From Pseudomonadota bacterium (GTDB lineage: Bacteria; Pseudomonadota; Alphaproteobacteria; Micropepsales; Micropepsaceae), in NCBI GenBank assembly GCA_016201105.1, contig JACQDN010000007.1:1-64000 (forward strand): DNA of 64,000 nucleotides. The letters are read 5' to 3'. Made by a program: the position numbers and the translations under genes. Shown one piece after another: positions 51,904 to 61,516 of the stretch (positions within the stretch are counted from its first letter, which is position 1; every line of letters begins with the position of its first letter). The notes below the pieces were generated by a model. It did not search any database and was not told the DNA's origin. It saw only the letters and a program-made list of their open reading frames with translations.

Positions 51904-54743
51904 TTCACATCCGGACAGAGAGCGCGAAGCGGCTCGCGCGAAATCTTTCCATTGCTATGGCGCGGCAACGCGGCAACTTCAATCACATAATCGGGCCGAA
52001 AGCGGTTCCCCAGCTCGGCGGAAAGATAGCGCTCCAGATCGGCAAGCAAGGTGGTGCCGCCGCCTTCGCCCGCCACCACGAAGGCCGCGATTTTGACGGC
52101 GTTTTCCGGCCCCACCGGAATGACCGCGCAATCGGCTACGCCACCGTGCCGGATCAACAACGCTTCGATGGCGGTGGGATAAACGATCTCTCCGAAGCGA
52201 TTCTTGATCTGGTCGTCGCGCCGCCCCAGCAGGATGATGTGGCCGTGAGCGTTCCGGCGCGCAAGATCGCCCGTGCGCAGCCAGCCGTCATGGAACAGCG
52301 CTTGCGTGCGCAGAGAGTCGCCGAGATAGCCCGGCGTGAGATTGGCGCTGTAGATTTCAAGATCGCCCGTTTCGTGCAACGCCACATTTTCGTTTCGGTC
52401 GCTGACGATTTGCGCAAGGGCGCCCACGGACTTGCCAATATCGCCGTCGTCGCTGCGCATCTCTCCGGGCGGTACGAGCGTGCAAATACCGCCCGTCTCC
52501 GTCAGGCCGTAGTAAACATGCACTGGCGCGCCAAATATTTCCTCGGCCTGGTGCTGGAGTTCGCGGCCGAGCGTAGCGCCCGTCACGATCACTTGCCGCA
52601 GCCGGCCAAACCGCAACCGCTCGCGTTGGGCGGCGTGAACGGCGGCATTCAGGAACACGGGAACCGCCGCAAGAACGGTGGCATCGAACGACCGGCACGC
52701 CGCCGCAACGGCAGAAGGGTGCGAGATGTCGGAGAAATCCGGAACGGCAATGGTTGCGCCTGCCATCGGCGCGGCAATGCATGGGTTGCGCAAGCCGCTC
52801 ATCACATGAAGGCCGGCGAGACTGAGAAGCACATCGCCTTCATCCCAGCCCAATCCGTCGACCACACAGCGCGCGCCGCGATAGAGCGCGCCCTGGGTGA
52901 GTTCGACACCCTTGGGCGCTCCGGTGGAGCCCGAAGTGAAAAGGATCGCAGCGAGGGTTTCGTCGGTTGCTGCGGCGGGAAGAGCGGGCGCGCCTCTGTG
53001 CGGCTGCAATGCATCGGCGAGAAATACGGTGCCGCGCGGCGTATGTTCGTCGTTGGCATAGAGCACCATCTGCGCGACATTGGATTTGACCAGGCCGATC
53101 TTCGCAGCGTCACAGAGCAGCAACGAAGGCGTGAGCCGCTCCAATATTTCCGCGATACGCGCGGGCGGCAGCGCGGGGTCGAGCGGCGCCACGGCAGCCC
53201 CGGTCCGCCAAGCCGCCCAAATCGCCAACACCGCTTCCAGGCCGGGTGCCGCCCACAGCATCAACGGCCTGCCCGGTCCAATATCGTTTTTTCGAAAGAC
53301 TTCCGCCATGGCCGCGACAAGGTCGTCGGCTTCCGTGAAAGAGAGCGCCGAGCCGTCTTCGGCGCGCAATAGGGGCCGCTCGCCGTATTTGAAACGCGCA
53401 CGGTTCCACAGCGCGGTGAAATGCTGCTCTCGCAGCGGCGCACCTTCACGGCGCGTGGCGAGAAAATGCTGGAGCCGCGCCATCGCCTCGCCGACCGGGG
53501 CGGCGGCCGCGATCTCGTGTTCGATCAACCCGTTGAGGGCGGTGTCAAATCTCGACCGATCCAATTTCGTCCTCCGGCGGACTTCACCGATCGATGCGAC
53601 ATGTTCCGACCAATGCAGGATGCGCAACTGATCTTGCGACACGCGCGTGGGCAGGCAACGTGCCAGGCGCTCGTCGTAGACCGGGTGACGGATCACCAAG
53701 TGATCGGCGCTGGCCGCGAGACCTTCGCGATCGAATATCGTCTCGCCTGTGTCGCAATTGACCGCGACGAGCGGGTTCAGGGCCAGATAGCAATCGTCAT
53801 CCCAGGAAGGCGCGCTTGATCCCAACGGTTTGCCCGCCAGGCGTTCGGGCAGGATCGCCACAAGCGCGTTGTAGTGCGTTGTTTCGGATTGATCGACAAT
53901 TTGCGATCGCTCGCTCTCGAACAGCGATCGCTCGGAGAACACAAAAACGCGTTTTGCGCTGGCGGCGGGCCGCCAGTCCGCATAGTCGCGTCCGTGAACG
54001 ATTTTGCCGCCGCGCTCGAAAAAGGGACTTGGCTCGCCGTTGGAAAGATGCACGTGCGGAAAAATCATGGCGCCGCCATCGGTCAAGACCCGCATGCCTT
54101 CGCGGAAAAAATTCATGCAATCGAGGCGATGAAGGCAGTCGAGCCCATGCAGGAGCGCGATCGTGCGATCTGCGAAAGGCAGGCCCTTGCGCGGATCGGC
54201 AAAGGCGATCGTCAGATTCCGGGGACGCGTTTCGGAAGCGAACCAATAGTGATAACCCGCATAACCCAAAACGTTGGACGGCCCTTCCCAAAACGAGATC
54301 ACATTCTGCTCGGGAAAAAGTCCGGCCAATAGAGCACCGCTCCAGCCCGCACGATTCCATATGTCGGCGATGAGGTCGCCGGGCTTGAGGATGCCTCGCA
54401 GCGCCTCGACAAAAGGATAGAGCGAACGCGTCGCTTCGTTGAAAGGTTGGAAAGCGGCGTAGAGGTCAAAGCTGAGGCGCTTCGACGCCAGAGCAATGAA
54501 ACGCCCATATTTTTCTCGCGGGCCGATCAGCTGCTCTTCCAGCTCGCGCAGCCGTGGGGCGTTGAGATTGTCGCTGGCGGGCAGCGCATCCACAAAATGT
54601 ACAATGCCGTCGAAAACGGGAACGACCGTTCCGCAGGAAGCGCAGATCAGCCAGCCGCTCATAGGCGCGCCGTCGTCCGGGCGATGAAATCTCAATCGCC
54701 CGCGGCACAATGCACATGCGAAGAATTGCTCAAAATCCGGCAT
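51900..54743 (-). CDS. Zinc ribbon / methyltransferase-like / adenylate-forming fusion protein
   Basis: 947 residues. Residues 10-37 hold two CxxC pairs (C10/C13, C34/C37), a rubredoxin- or Trm112-like zinc ribbon. About 105-260 resemble a class I methyltransferase (GDLIADIWNRAGWSGALLAG as a degraded motif I, then EGMRVLTDGGAMIF). Residues 440-947 are an AMP-binding domain: AAILFTSGSTGAPKGVEL at about 599-615, VYYGLTETGGI, GWLRTGDLARRNAHGHI and a C-terminal Lys at 933 in NGKISREPL. It starts the acylation operon and overlaps the carrier fusion by 4 bp. It may make or modify the acyl substrate; the combination is unusual. Confidence 0.75.
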   Translation of the reverse strand: MPDFEQFFACALCRGRLRFHRPDDGAPMSGWLICASCGTVVPVFDGIVHFVDALPASDNLNAPRLRELEEQLIGPREKYGRFIALASKRLSFDLYAAFQPFNEATRSLYPFVEALRGILKPGDLIADIWNRAGWSGALLAGLFPEQNVISFWEGPSNVLGYAGYHYWFASETRPRNLTIAFADPRKGLPFADRTIALLHGLDCLHRLDCMNFFREGMRVLTDGGAMIFPHVHLSNGEPSPFFERGGKIVHGRDYADWRPAASAKRVFVFSERSLFESERSQIVDQSETTHYNALVAILPERLAGKPLGSSAPSWDDDCYLALNPLVAVNCDTGETIFDREGLAASADHLVIRHPVYDERLARCLPTRVSQDQLRILHWSEHVASIGEVRRRTKLDRSRFDTALNGLIEHEIAAAAPVGEAMARLQHFLATRREGAPLREQHFTALWNRARFKYGERPLLRAEDGSALSFTEADDLVAAMAEVFRKNDIGPGRPLMLWAAPGLEAVLAIWAAWRTGAAVAPLDPALPPARIAEILERLTPSLLLCDAAKIGLVKSNVAQMVLYANDEHTPRGTVFLADALQPHRGAPALPAAATDETLAAILFTSGSTGAPKGVELTQGALYRGARCVVDGLGWDEGDVLLSLAGLHVMSGLRNPCIAAPMAGATIAVPDFSDISHPSAVAAACRSFDATVLAAVPVFLNAAVHAAQRERLRFGRLRQVIVTGATLGRELQHQAEEIFGAPVHVYYGLTETGGICTLVPPGEMRSDDGDIGKSVGALAQIVSDRNENVALHETGDLEIYSANLTPGYLGDSLRTQALFHDGWLRTGDLARRNAHGHIILLGRRDDQIKNRFGEIVYPTAIEALLIRHGGVADCAVIPVGPENAVKIAAFVVAGEGGGTTLLADLERYLSAELGNRFRPDYVIEVAALPRHSNGKISREPLRALCPDVN

Positions 54744-54871
54744 GACGCCAAGCCGTTGCCCCCGGCACAGTTTAGCGAGCCTGGAGAGGCGGTGCCATGT
54801 TCGGTATGGTGCCGATTCATTCCCTCGACGGGCTCCGGCATGCGATCGTCCATCAAGCCCTTTGCGCGTCC
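54744..54871. promoter_or_regulatory. Divergent promoter region of the acylation operon and GT4 gene
   Basis: About 128 bases (53 if the longer GT4 start at 54797 is used) separate divergent starts. The only promoter of the acylation operon is expected here. I did not find confident -35/-10 boxes or a clear operator. Confidence 0.4.
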
Positions 54872-55966
54872 ATGAAAATCGCCTTCATCGCCACGAATTT
54901 TCTCGACTATTCGCTGGAGTTCGCGTGCGAACTCGGCTTGTCGGACGACGTGCTGCTGCTGGTCGACGGACGCCGGCTCGAGAAGGACGCCGGACAAGCG
55001 CTGATTGCCCAAGCCAGGGCACGAACGCGGTTTGTGCCGTTCCGCCAGCATAGCGGTCCGCTCTGGCCCAAGACGACCGCGGCCATTGCTGCAAGACTGA
55101 TCGCCTTTCGCCCGGACATCGTGCTCGCGCATGAAGACTGGCGTCCGTATTGCGGTCCCACGCTGCGGCTTGCGGCGAGGATCGCCAAGCTCGTGCTGAT
55201 CGTGCACGATCCGGCGCCTCACCCCGGCCGAGACGGAGAAAACGCGCGCCGCAACGCAAAACAGATCGAAACATTCCGCTCTCTCGCCGGCCTCATCCTC
55301 GTCCACGGGGAAAAATGCGCCGGCCTGCTCGCATCTGTCCTGAAAGCTGCCCGACCGATCACTTCCATCCCGCACGGGCCCGGATTGCGTCCGCAACACA
55401 TCGAACCTCCCCCGGACAAGAATCGGCTTCTGATGTTCGGCAGGATGGAAGCCTACAAGGGTCTGGATGTGCTGCTTGAGGCGTGCAGGATCCTGGATGC
55501 GCGGCACGTGCCGTATGAACTGACGCTCGCTGGCACGGGGCCCGAGCTCACTTTTCTGCAAGGCGAGTTTCGCTCGCTGAAATCCTGTACGGTCAGAAAC
55601 GAGTTCGTCGCCCGCGAGGAGGCCATTCGCCTCTTCCACGATTGCGATTTCGTGCTTGCGCCGTACACCGGCGCATCCCAAAGCGGTGTCGTTGCAGCCG
55701 CGTTCGCCAACGGCCGGCCGGTCATAGCATCCGACATCGGCGGGCTGCCCGACGTCATCCAAAACGGAAAAAACGGATATCTGGTGCCGCCCGGCAATCC
55801 AAACTTGTTGGCGGCCGCCATCAGCCAGGCCTTCGAGGACCGCAAGAACGGTCAGGCGCTATGGAAGGCCGCGCTCTTCAGCTCTGAACACGACTTCACT
55901 TGGAAGATTGCCGCCGCCCGGCTTCGCGACGCTGCGAAATATCTCACCTCGCGCTCGAAAATTTAG
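54872..55966 (+). CDS. Family 4 (GT-B) glycosyltransferase
   Basis: About 364 residues from the ATG beginning KIAFIATNFLDYSLEFACEL; an in-frame ATG at 54797 would add 25 residues with no clear function. The domain features include VLAHEDWRPYCGPTLRL, RLLMFGRMEAYKGLDVLLEA, CDFVLAPYTGASQSGVV and AFANGRPVIASDIGGLPDVI, a GT4-type pattern in which the usual E-x7-E is partly replaced. It overlaps the convergent GT2 gene by 4 bp. Donor unknown. Confidence 0.8.
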   Translation: MKIAFIATNFLDYSLEFACELGLSDDVLLLVDGRRLEKDAGQALIAQARARTRFVPFRQHSGPLWPKTTAAIAARLIAFRPDIVLAHEDWRPYCGPTLRLAARIAKLVLIVHDPAPHPGRDGENARRNAKQIETFRSLAGLILVHGEKCAGLLASVLKAARPITSIPHGPGLRPQHIEPPPDKNRLLMFGRMEAYKGLDVLLEACRILDARHVPYELTLAGTGPELTFLQGEFRSLKSCTVRNEFVAREEAIRLFHDCDFVLAPYTGASQSGVVAAAFANGRPVIASDIGGLPDVIQNGKNGYLVPPGNPNLLAAAISQAFEDRKNGQALWKAALFSSEHDFTWKIAAARLRDAAKYLTSRSKI

Positions 55967-56934
55967 ACGGGACTGCGTCTCACGAAGAGTTTGCCGACGC
56001 CGAAATACAATCCGTTCGCGATCGCGCTCGTCACCAGGCTCAAAAACGCCACGGCACCAACGTTTCCCCTCGCGGCCGACTTGCGCGCTTCGCGCCAATC
56101 GGCGCGGGCGGCCGCAATCTGTTGGTTCTGGATAAGTTTTCTCAACGAAAGAATCAGAAGCATTCCGGCAAATTCCCGATCCATGGCACACCCGGTTTCC
56201 GGAGAAACAAATTCACGGACGCGGCGCAGCGATTCATAACGAGTTTGCAGGCGCTGAAGGTTGCTGGACCGCGCGTAAGTTCCCTGGCGGTGAATCCGAT
56301 AAAACCCGAACACATCCGGGAGGCATTTCACGCTTCCGATATCGGCAAGATGGACCCAGAGCGGCAGGTCCTGCAGATCGAGACCCGGCAGCGTATCCAG
56401 CACGCGGCGATCGACGATGTTGCGGAACATGGCGGTCATGGTCGTGATCGGATTGCGCTTAAGGAAATAGCTGCCACCGCGAAATTCCGCAACGACGACC
56501 GCCAACTTCATAACGCTGGTTTGATTCCACTCGGTCCAAAGCACGGCGTTGTGAAAACAAAGCGTGCGTTGGGGATCGCTTTCCAGAGCGGCAGCCTGGC
56601 GAACAAGCTTGTTTCGGCTCAGCCAATAATCGTCGCTATCGAGCATGGCGATGTATTTGCCGCGGCACTGCAGACAAGCGTGGCGAAAATTGCCGCCAAG
56701 GCCCAAATGCTCCTTCGGACTCACGATCCGGATAAGGTCCGGATGGGCAGCCGCAAATTCGGCAACGATCGAAAGCGTATCGTCCGTCGAACCGTCGTCG
56801 CTGATGAGGAGTTCGACCCCAAAGGGCCGCTCCTGATCGATCACGCTCTGTATCGCTTGGCGGATATAGCGGCCATGATTCAAAGAAAGCATGACCACGC
56901 TGACCAGCGGTGCGGGTTCATCACCGGATGTCAT
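55963..56934 (-). CDS. Family 2 (GT-A) glycosyltransferase
   Basis: About 323 residues. SVVMLSLNHGRYIRQAIQSV, ELLISDDGSTDDTLS and IAMLDSDDYWLSRNKL give the GT2 core; the last motif, ISDDGST with AMLDSDDYW, is shared with the 62110 gene. The ATG at 56934 overlaps the flippase stop as ATGA; an upstream start at 57018 lies inside that gene. The C-terminal part (RIQNQQIAAAR) has no recognised domain. The last gene of the rhamnose operon. Confidence 0.83.
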   Translation of the reverse strand: MTSGDEPAPLVSVVMLSLNHGRYIRQAIQSVIDQERPFGVELLISDDGSTDDTLSIVAEFAAAHPDLIRIVSPKEHLGLGGNFRHACLQCRGKYIAMLDSDDYWLSRNKLVRQAAALESDPQRTLCFHNAVLWTEWNQTSVMKLAVVVAEFRGGSYFLKRNPITTMTAMFRNIVDRRVLDTLPGLDLQDLPLWVHLADIGSVKCLPDVFGFYRIHRQGTYARSSNLQRLQTRYESLRRVREFVSPETGCAMDREFAGMLLILSLRKLIQNQQIAAARADWREARKSAARGNVGAVAFLSLVTSAIANGLYFGVGKLFVRRSPV

Positions 56935-58490
56935 GTGCGCATGTGCTGCGGGAAGAAGCGAAGTTTCAGGCCGCGCAGCGTGCGCAAGGCGGACTTGGCG
57001 ACATTGGGATTGAGCCAAAGAGCGACGGCTGCGAAAACTATCCAGACGCCCAGCACCACCAGTCCGTCGATCACGCGGGAATGTCCACTCCAGCGATCCG
57101 GACGAAACTCAAGCAGGACAAAATACGCGGCTCCCAATGCCGCGGACTGGGTCACGACCTGTTTCGACCAGGGCACGACAACCGAAGGAAGATCACTGCG
57201 GAACATGATCGGTACCCAAAGGCCGAGATAGACGAAATTCTCGATCGACCACACGAGCGCCGCGCCCCAAGCTCCATAGGATAAAGTCGCCAGGATGACG
57301 ATTGGCACATGAAGGATCACGACGGCAATTCTGCCGATGATCTGCAACCGCAGATTTCCCAGCGCGAGTTGCAGGTAGGAGGATGGCGTCACGAGCGCGG
57401 CGCCGAGATAGCCGAGCGCATAGAGCGCAAGGACCGTACCCATTTGTGAGGAGATCGCGGAATTTCCGGTCCAGGAATACAACAGGGAACGGGGGACCAG
57501 CGCGAAGGTGAGCGCCACGGGCGCGGAGACGACAAAGGTGACTTGCGACACCAGGAGGACCAGTTCCTGAAGGCTGCGCATATCGCCGCGCGCGGCGTGG
57601 AAGGTCATGCGCGGCCGCAGGGACTGCCCGATCGGGCTGTAGAGCAGCGTCACGCCGTAAGCGGCGGCGACCGCGACGCTGAAATAGCCGAACTCCGCCA
57701 GCGGCAATATCTTGGACAATACCAGGTTGGCAGTCTGCATCACCACGACCCACAGAGAGCTGATCAACGCGACGCTGAGCGAAAAACTTCCATGCTCACG
57801 AAGAAGTTGCACCGAGAAGCCTCGAATGGGAACGCCCTTCCCCAGACTCGCCTGAAGCCGCGCCCGCAGAACAAAGAGCTCCACGACGCTCACCAGAAGC
57901 TGGCAGGCAAAGAACAAGCGCACGTCGGGCCAGAAGATCAGCACGACAAGAATCATCGCGCTATAGAAGAGCGACAGGGCAATACCAAAGCCATTGACCC
58001 AGACGATTTGTTCCAGGCCGAAGAGGCCGCTGCGATAAAACGAGCCGCACCAGCGCGCCGCCACGATCAGGCCCATCAGACAAACCGACAGCCGCACGGA
58101 GTTCAGGTTCAAAGCGTGCGCCTTGAACCAGTCGTGCGCGAAATAACCGGAGAACGCGAAAACGCCCAGCGCGAATGCGATCGCCAGACCGACGAACACC
58201 CACTCGAACGTCCCGATCAGCCTGCCGATTTCTCCGGCGGTATAGCCGCCGCCGCGGAAGCGGGCCAATTGGCGCGATAACGTTGCCGACAACCCAACGT
58301 CCAGGAACGTCAGCGCTGCATAGAGTGCCGCCATGAAGCCGACGAGCCCGTAGGCCTCGGCACCGAGAAAGTGGACGTAGAGAGGAACAAAGACGAGGTT
58401 CAATACGGCGCTAAAGAACGTTCCGGCATAGCCGGCGATGGCATTGTGGCCGAGGCGCGACGTGAGCGGAAGTCCCGCGGGCGAGGTCAT
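56931..58490 (-). CDS. Wzx-type polysaccharide flippase
   Basis: About 519 residues and 12 or more membrane segments. LVFVPLYVHFLGAEAYGLVGF near the N-terminus and MQTANLVLSKILPLAEFGYFSVA in the middle fit the Polysacc_synt family of flippases. It would carry the rhamnose-containing lipid-linked unit to the periplasm. The ATG at 58490 is used; the frame is open to 58577. It follows rmlA by about 150 bases and overlaps GT2. Confidence 0.86.
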   Translation of the reverse strand: MTSPAGLPLTSRLGHNAIAGYAGTFFSAVLNLVFVPLYVHFLGAEAYGLVGFMAALYAALTFLDVGLSATLSRQLARFRGGGYTAGEIGRLIGTFEWVFVGLAIAFALGVFAFSGYFAHDWFKAHALNLNSVRLSVCLMGLIVAARWCGSFYRSGLFGLEQIVWVNGFGIALSLFYSAMILVVLIFWPDVRLFFACQLLVSVVELFVLRARLQASLGKGVPIRGFSVQLLREHGSFSLSVALISSLWVVVMQTANLVLSKILPLAEFGYFSVAVAAAYGVTLLYSPIGQSLRPRMTFHAARGDMRSLQELVLLVSQVTFVVSAPVALTFALVPRSLLYSWTGNSAISSQMGTVLALYALGYLGAALVTPSSYLQLALGNLRLQIIGRIAVVILHVPIVILATLSYGAWGAALVWSIENFVYLGLWVPIMFRSDLPSVVVPWSKQVVTQSAALGAAYFVLLEFRPDRWSGHSRVIDGLVVLGVWIVFAAVALWLNPNVAKSALRTLRGLKLRFFPQHMRT

Positions 58491-58643
58491 CGGATTTCTT
58501 GGACGCGTCTCAACGAGTTCCCGCTGGCAGGAATTGCACGCAAAACGAATCTCTCGGAAGACCGAGCAACAGAGCATCCGCTATCATGCCGCAACCCGCG
58601 CGAGAACGTGGCGCGATCGCCGGTCCTGCACGCGGGCTGCGCC

Positions 58644-59522
58644 TCAAGCATGGTCGCGATCCGCAAGAACACGTCGAAGGTACGCGCCGTAGCTCGAAGG
58701 GCTGAGTTCGTCTGCGAGCACCGCAAGCTGCGCCCGGTCGATAAAGCCCTTGGCGAACGCCACCTCCTCGGGACACGCCACCTTGAGACCTTGACGGCGC
58801 TCGAGCGTGCTGACGAATTCCGCCGCGTCGACGATGGCGTCGGGGGTTCCGGTGTCGAGCCAGGCAAACCCGCGGCCCAGACGTTCGACGTGCAACGCAT
58901 CACGCGCAAGATAGAGGCGGTTGAGATCGGTGATTTCCAACTCGCCGCGCACTGAGGGTTTCAACGACTTCGCCAGCGCCACCACATCGCGGTCGTAGAA
59001 ATAAAGACCGGTGACGGCCCAGCTGGATCGAGGCGCCTTGGGTTTTTCTTCCAGCGCCAGCGCGCGTCCGTCCGGGGTCAATTCCACGACGCCGAAGCGT
59101 TCGGGATCGGACACCTGATAGGCAAAGACCGTGGCTCCGCGCTCGCGCTCCACCGCTGCTTGCAGAGACTGGGTAAGGCCGTGGCCGTAGAAAATATTGT
59201 CGCCCAGGATCAAGGCCGCGGGTCCGCCGCGCAGGAATTCTTCGCCGATCAGGAACGCTTGCGCCAATCCGTTCGGATGCGCTTGTTCGGCGTAGGAAAA
59301 CGAAAGACCCCAGGCGCGGCCGTCTCCCAACAGACGGCGGAAATTCCCCAGATCCTGCGGCGTCGAAATCACGAGGATCTCGCGAATGCCGGCGAGCATC
59401 AGCGTGGTGAGGGGATAGTAGATCATCGGCTTGTCATAGACCGGGACAAGCTGCTTGGAGATCGCGCGCGTGATCGGGTGCAGGCGCGTGCCGAGGCCGC
59501 CTGCCAGAATGATCCCTTTCAT
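58644..59522 (-). CDS. rmlA: Glucose-1-phosphate thymidylyltransferase
   Basis: 292 residues, family-typical. [21 protein letters not shown] and [20 protein letters not shown] form the nucleotide-binding core; [30 protein letters not shown] and [20 protein letters not shown] are RmlA hallmarks. It makes dTDP-glucose, first step of dTDP-L-rhamnose synthesis. rmlD ends 25 bases before it. Confidence 0.95.
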   Translation of the reverse strand: MKGIILAGGLGTRLHPITRAISKQLVPVYDKPMIYYPLTTLMLAGIREILVISTPQDLGNFRRLLGDGRAWGLSFSYAEQAHPNGLAQAFLIGEEFLRGGPAALILGDNIFYGHGLTQSLQAAVERERGATVFAYQVSDPERFGVVELTPDGRALALEEKPKAPRSSWAVTGLYFYDRDVVALAKSLKPSVRGELEITDLNRLYLARDALHVERLGRGFAWLDTGTPDAIVDAAEFVSTLERRQGLKVACPEEVAFAKGFIDRAQLAVLADELSPSSYGAYLRRVLADRDHA

Positions 59523-59546
59523 GCAAAATCCCTCATGGCAGGCCCT

Positions 59547-60440
59547 TCACGCAAAACCCGCGGGGTTGCGCGCCAAGCTGCTCATACACCGGGCGAGGCC
59601 ATCTCGCCACGCCGGCAGGCGTACATCGTAAAGCCTCGCCAATTGTTCGCTCGACAGTCGAGAGTTGGCCGGTCTTCGGGCCGGCAGCGGAAATTGCGAA
59701 GAATCGATCCGCTTTAAGCGCGTCGCCGCGAGGCCCAGCGGTTTCGCGCGCAAAAATATCTCTTGTGCCAGTTCGAAGCGGCTGGCGTGGTCGGGGACCG
59801 CCATGTGAAGCGTCAAATGGCCTTGGAGCGGCTCTCGAACGATCGCCTTTGCCAATTCCAAGATGCCGTCCGCGGCGTCATCGGCGAAGGTCGGACATCC
59901 GATCTGATCGTCGACAACGGCGATTTCCTCCTTCTCGCGCGCCAGGCTCAACATCGAACAGAGAAAGTTGCGGCCGCGCTGCGAATAGATCCAGCCCATG
60001 CGCACCACCAGCGCAGCCGGATGCCCGGCACGGACCACGTCCTCGCCGGCCAACTTCGACATGCCGTAGACGTTGCAGGGAGCGGGAACGTCCGATTCCA
60101 CGTAAGGCGCGTTCTTCATTCCGTCGAAGACATAGTCCGTCGACAAGTGGATGAGCGGTAAATTGGCCTGCGCTGCGGCAGACGCGGCGTTTGCAGCGCC
60201 CGTCTCATTGACACGAAATGTTTCCGCCCAATGGGTTTCGGCAGCGTCGACGGCCGTATAGGCGGCGGCGTTGACGACAAGGTCCGGACGAACGTCCATG
60301 ATCGCCTTGACGATCGTCTCGCGCCGGGCAACGTCCAAAAAGGGACGGCCGCTTGTTGCAATTTCCATGTTTGCGCGGCTGCCCGCATGGCTCAGCGCGG
60401 TTGCGACCTGTCCCCTAGCGCCAAGAACCAGAATGCGCAT
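59547..60440 (-). CDS. rmlD: dTDP-4-dehydrorhamnose reductase
   Basis: 297 residues. MRILVLGARGQVATAL binds NADPH; LVVNAAAYTAVDAAETHW, HLSTDYVFDG and NVYGMSKLAGEDVVRAG with Tyr-x3-Lys are diagnostic of RmlD, the last enzyme of dTDP-L-rhamnose synthesis. rmlB ends 5 bases before its start. It completes the rmlBDA set with rmlC. Confidence 0.94.
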   Translation of the reverse strand: MRILVLGARGQVATALSHAGSRANMEIATSGRPFLDVARRETIVKAIMDVRPDLVVNAAAYTAVDAAETHWAETFRVNETGAANAASAAAQANLPLIHLSTDYVFDGMKNAPYVESDVPAPCNVYGMSKLAGEDVVRAGHPAALVVRMGWIYSQRGRNFLCSMLSLAREKEEIAVVDDQIGCPTFADDAADGILELAKAIVREPLQGHLTLHMAVPDHASRFELAQEIFLRAKPLGLAATRLKRIDSSQFPLPARRPANSRLSSEQLARLYDVRLPAWRDGLARCMSSLARNPAGFA

Positions 60441-60444
60441 GGGA

Positions 60445-61506
60445 CTATTTCGAGGTTTCGTTCAGGAGGCCAAGCCGCTTTGTTCCGTGCCCGGCGGCGC
60501 GGATAGGTTCCCACCACTCGCGGTTCCCAAGATACCACTCCACGGTCCGCTCGAGACCGGCTTCGAATTCGCCTTGAGGTCTCCATCGCAGTTCCGTTTC
60601 GATCTTGGCTGAATCGATGGCATAGCGGCGATCGTGGCCGGGCCTGTCCGGCACGAAGGAGATCAGCGTGCGGCGCGCTTTGCTTTCAGGGATTTTGCGA
60701 TCGAGAATATCGCAAATGCTTTGAACGACATGAAGATTGGTACGCTCGCTGCGGCCTCCGACATTGTAGCATTCACCGGGCCTGCCCCGCTCCAGCATCA
60801 GCAGCAGCGCCTGCACATGCTCTTCTACATGCAGCCAATCACGCACGTGCAGGCCGTCGCCGTAGACGGGCAGCGGCCGCAATTCCATGGCGTTGAGAAT
60901 GGCCAGCGGAATGAGCTTTTCCGGCAACTGGTAGGGGCCGTAGTTGTTGGAGCAGTGCGAAAGGATAACCGGAATTCCGTAAGTCGTTCCCCAGGCGCGC
61001 GCCAGATGATCCGACGCCGCCTTGCTGGCCGCGTAGGGCGATCGCGGCTCGTAGGGTGTTGCCTCGGTAAAGTAGCCATCGCCCTCCAGCGAACCGTAGA
61101 CTTCGTCCGTAGAGACGTGAAGAAAGCGAAACCCGTCTTTTTGTGCCGGCGAACAGCGATCCAAATAGGCGCGCGTCGCATCCAGCAACGTTGCCGTGCC
61201 CACGATGTTGGTGTGCACGAAGTCCCGGGCGTGCGTGATCGAGCGATCGACATGGCTTTCCGCCGCCAGGTGGATGACGGCATCCGGCCGGTGCCGAGAA
61301 AAGGCTTCGTCGACGGCGTTCCTGTCACAAATATCCGCGCGAATGAATGCAACGCGCGGGTCGCCGGAAAATTTCCCCAGCGACGACAAGTGCCCGGCAT
61401 AGGTGAGTTTGTCGATCACCGCGATGGACCAGCCGCGCTTGCCCACCACATGGCGGCACATGGCCGATCCAATGAACCCCGCACCGCCAGTGATCAAGAC
61501 CTTCAT
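60445..61506 (-). CDS. rmlB: dTDP-glucose 4,6-dehydratase
   Basis: 353 residues. VLITGGAGFIGSAMCRHVVG binds NAD; HLAAESHVDRSITHARDFV, FLHVSTDEVYGSLEGDGYF and SPYAASKAASDHLARAW (Tyr-x3-Lys) and HVRDWLHVEEHVQAL are diagnostic. It forms dTDP-4-keto-6-deoxyglucose. rmlC ends 11 bases before its start. Confidence 0.95.
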   Translation of the reverse strand: MKVLITGGAGFIGSAMCRHVVGKRGWSIAVIDKLTYAGHLSSLGKFSGDPRVAFIRADICDRNAVDEAFSRHRPDAVIHLAAESHVDRSITHARDFVHTNIVGTATLLDATRAYLDRCSPAQKDGFRFLHVSTDEVYGSLEGDGYFTEATPYEPRSPYAASKAASDHLARAWGTTYGIPVILSHCSNNYGPYQLPEKLIPLAILNAMELRPLPVYGDGLHVRDWLHVEEHVQALLLMLERGRPGECYNVGGRSERTNLHVVQSICDILDRKIPESKARRTLISFVPDRPGHDRRYAIDSAKIETELRWRPQGEFEAGLERTVEWYLGNREWWEPIRAAGHGTKRLGLLNETSK

Positions 61507-61516
61507 CGCTGCTTGC

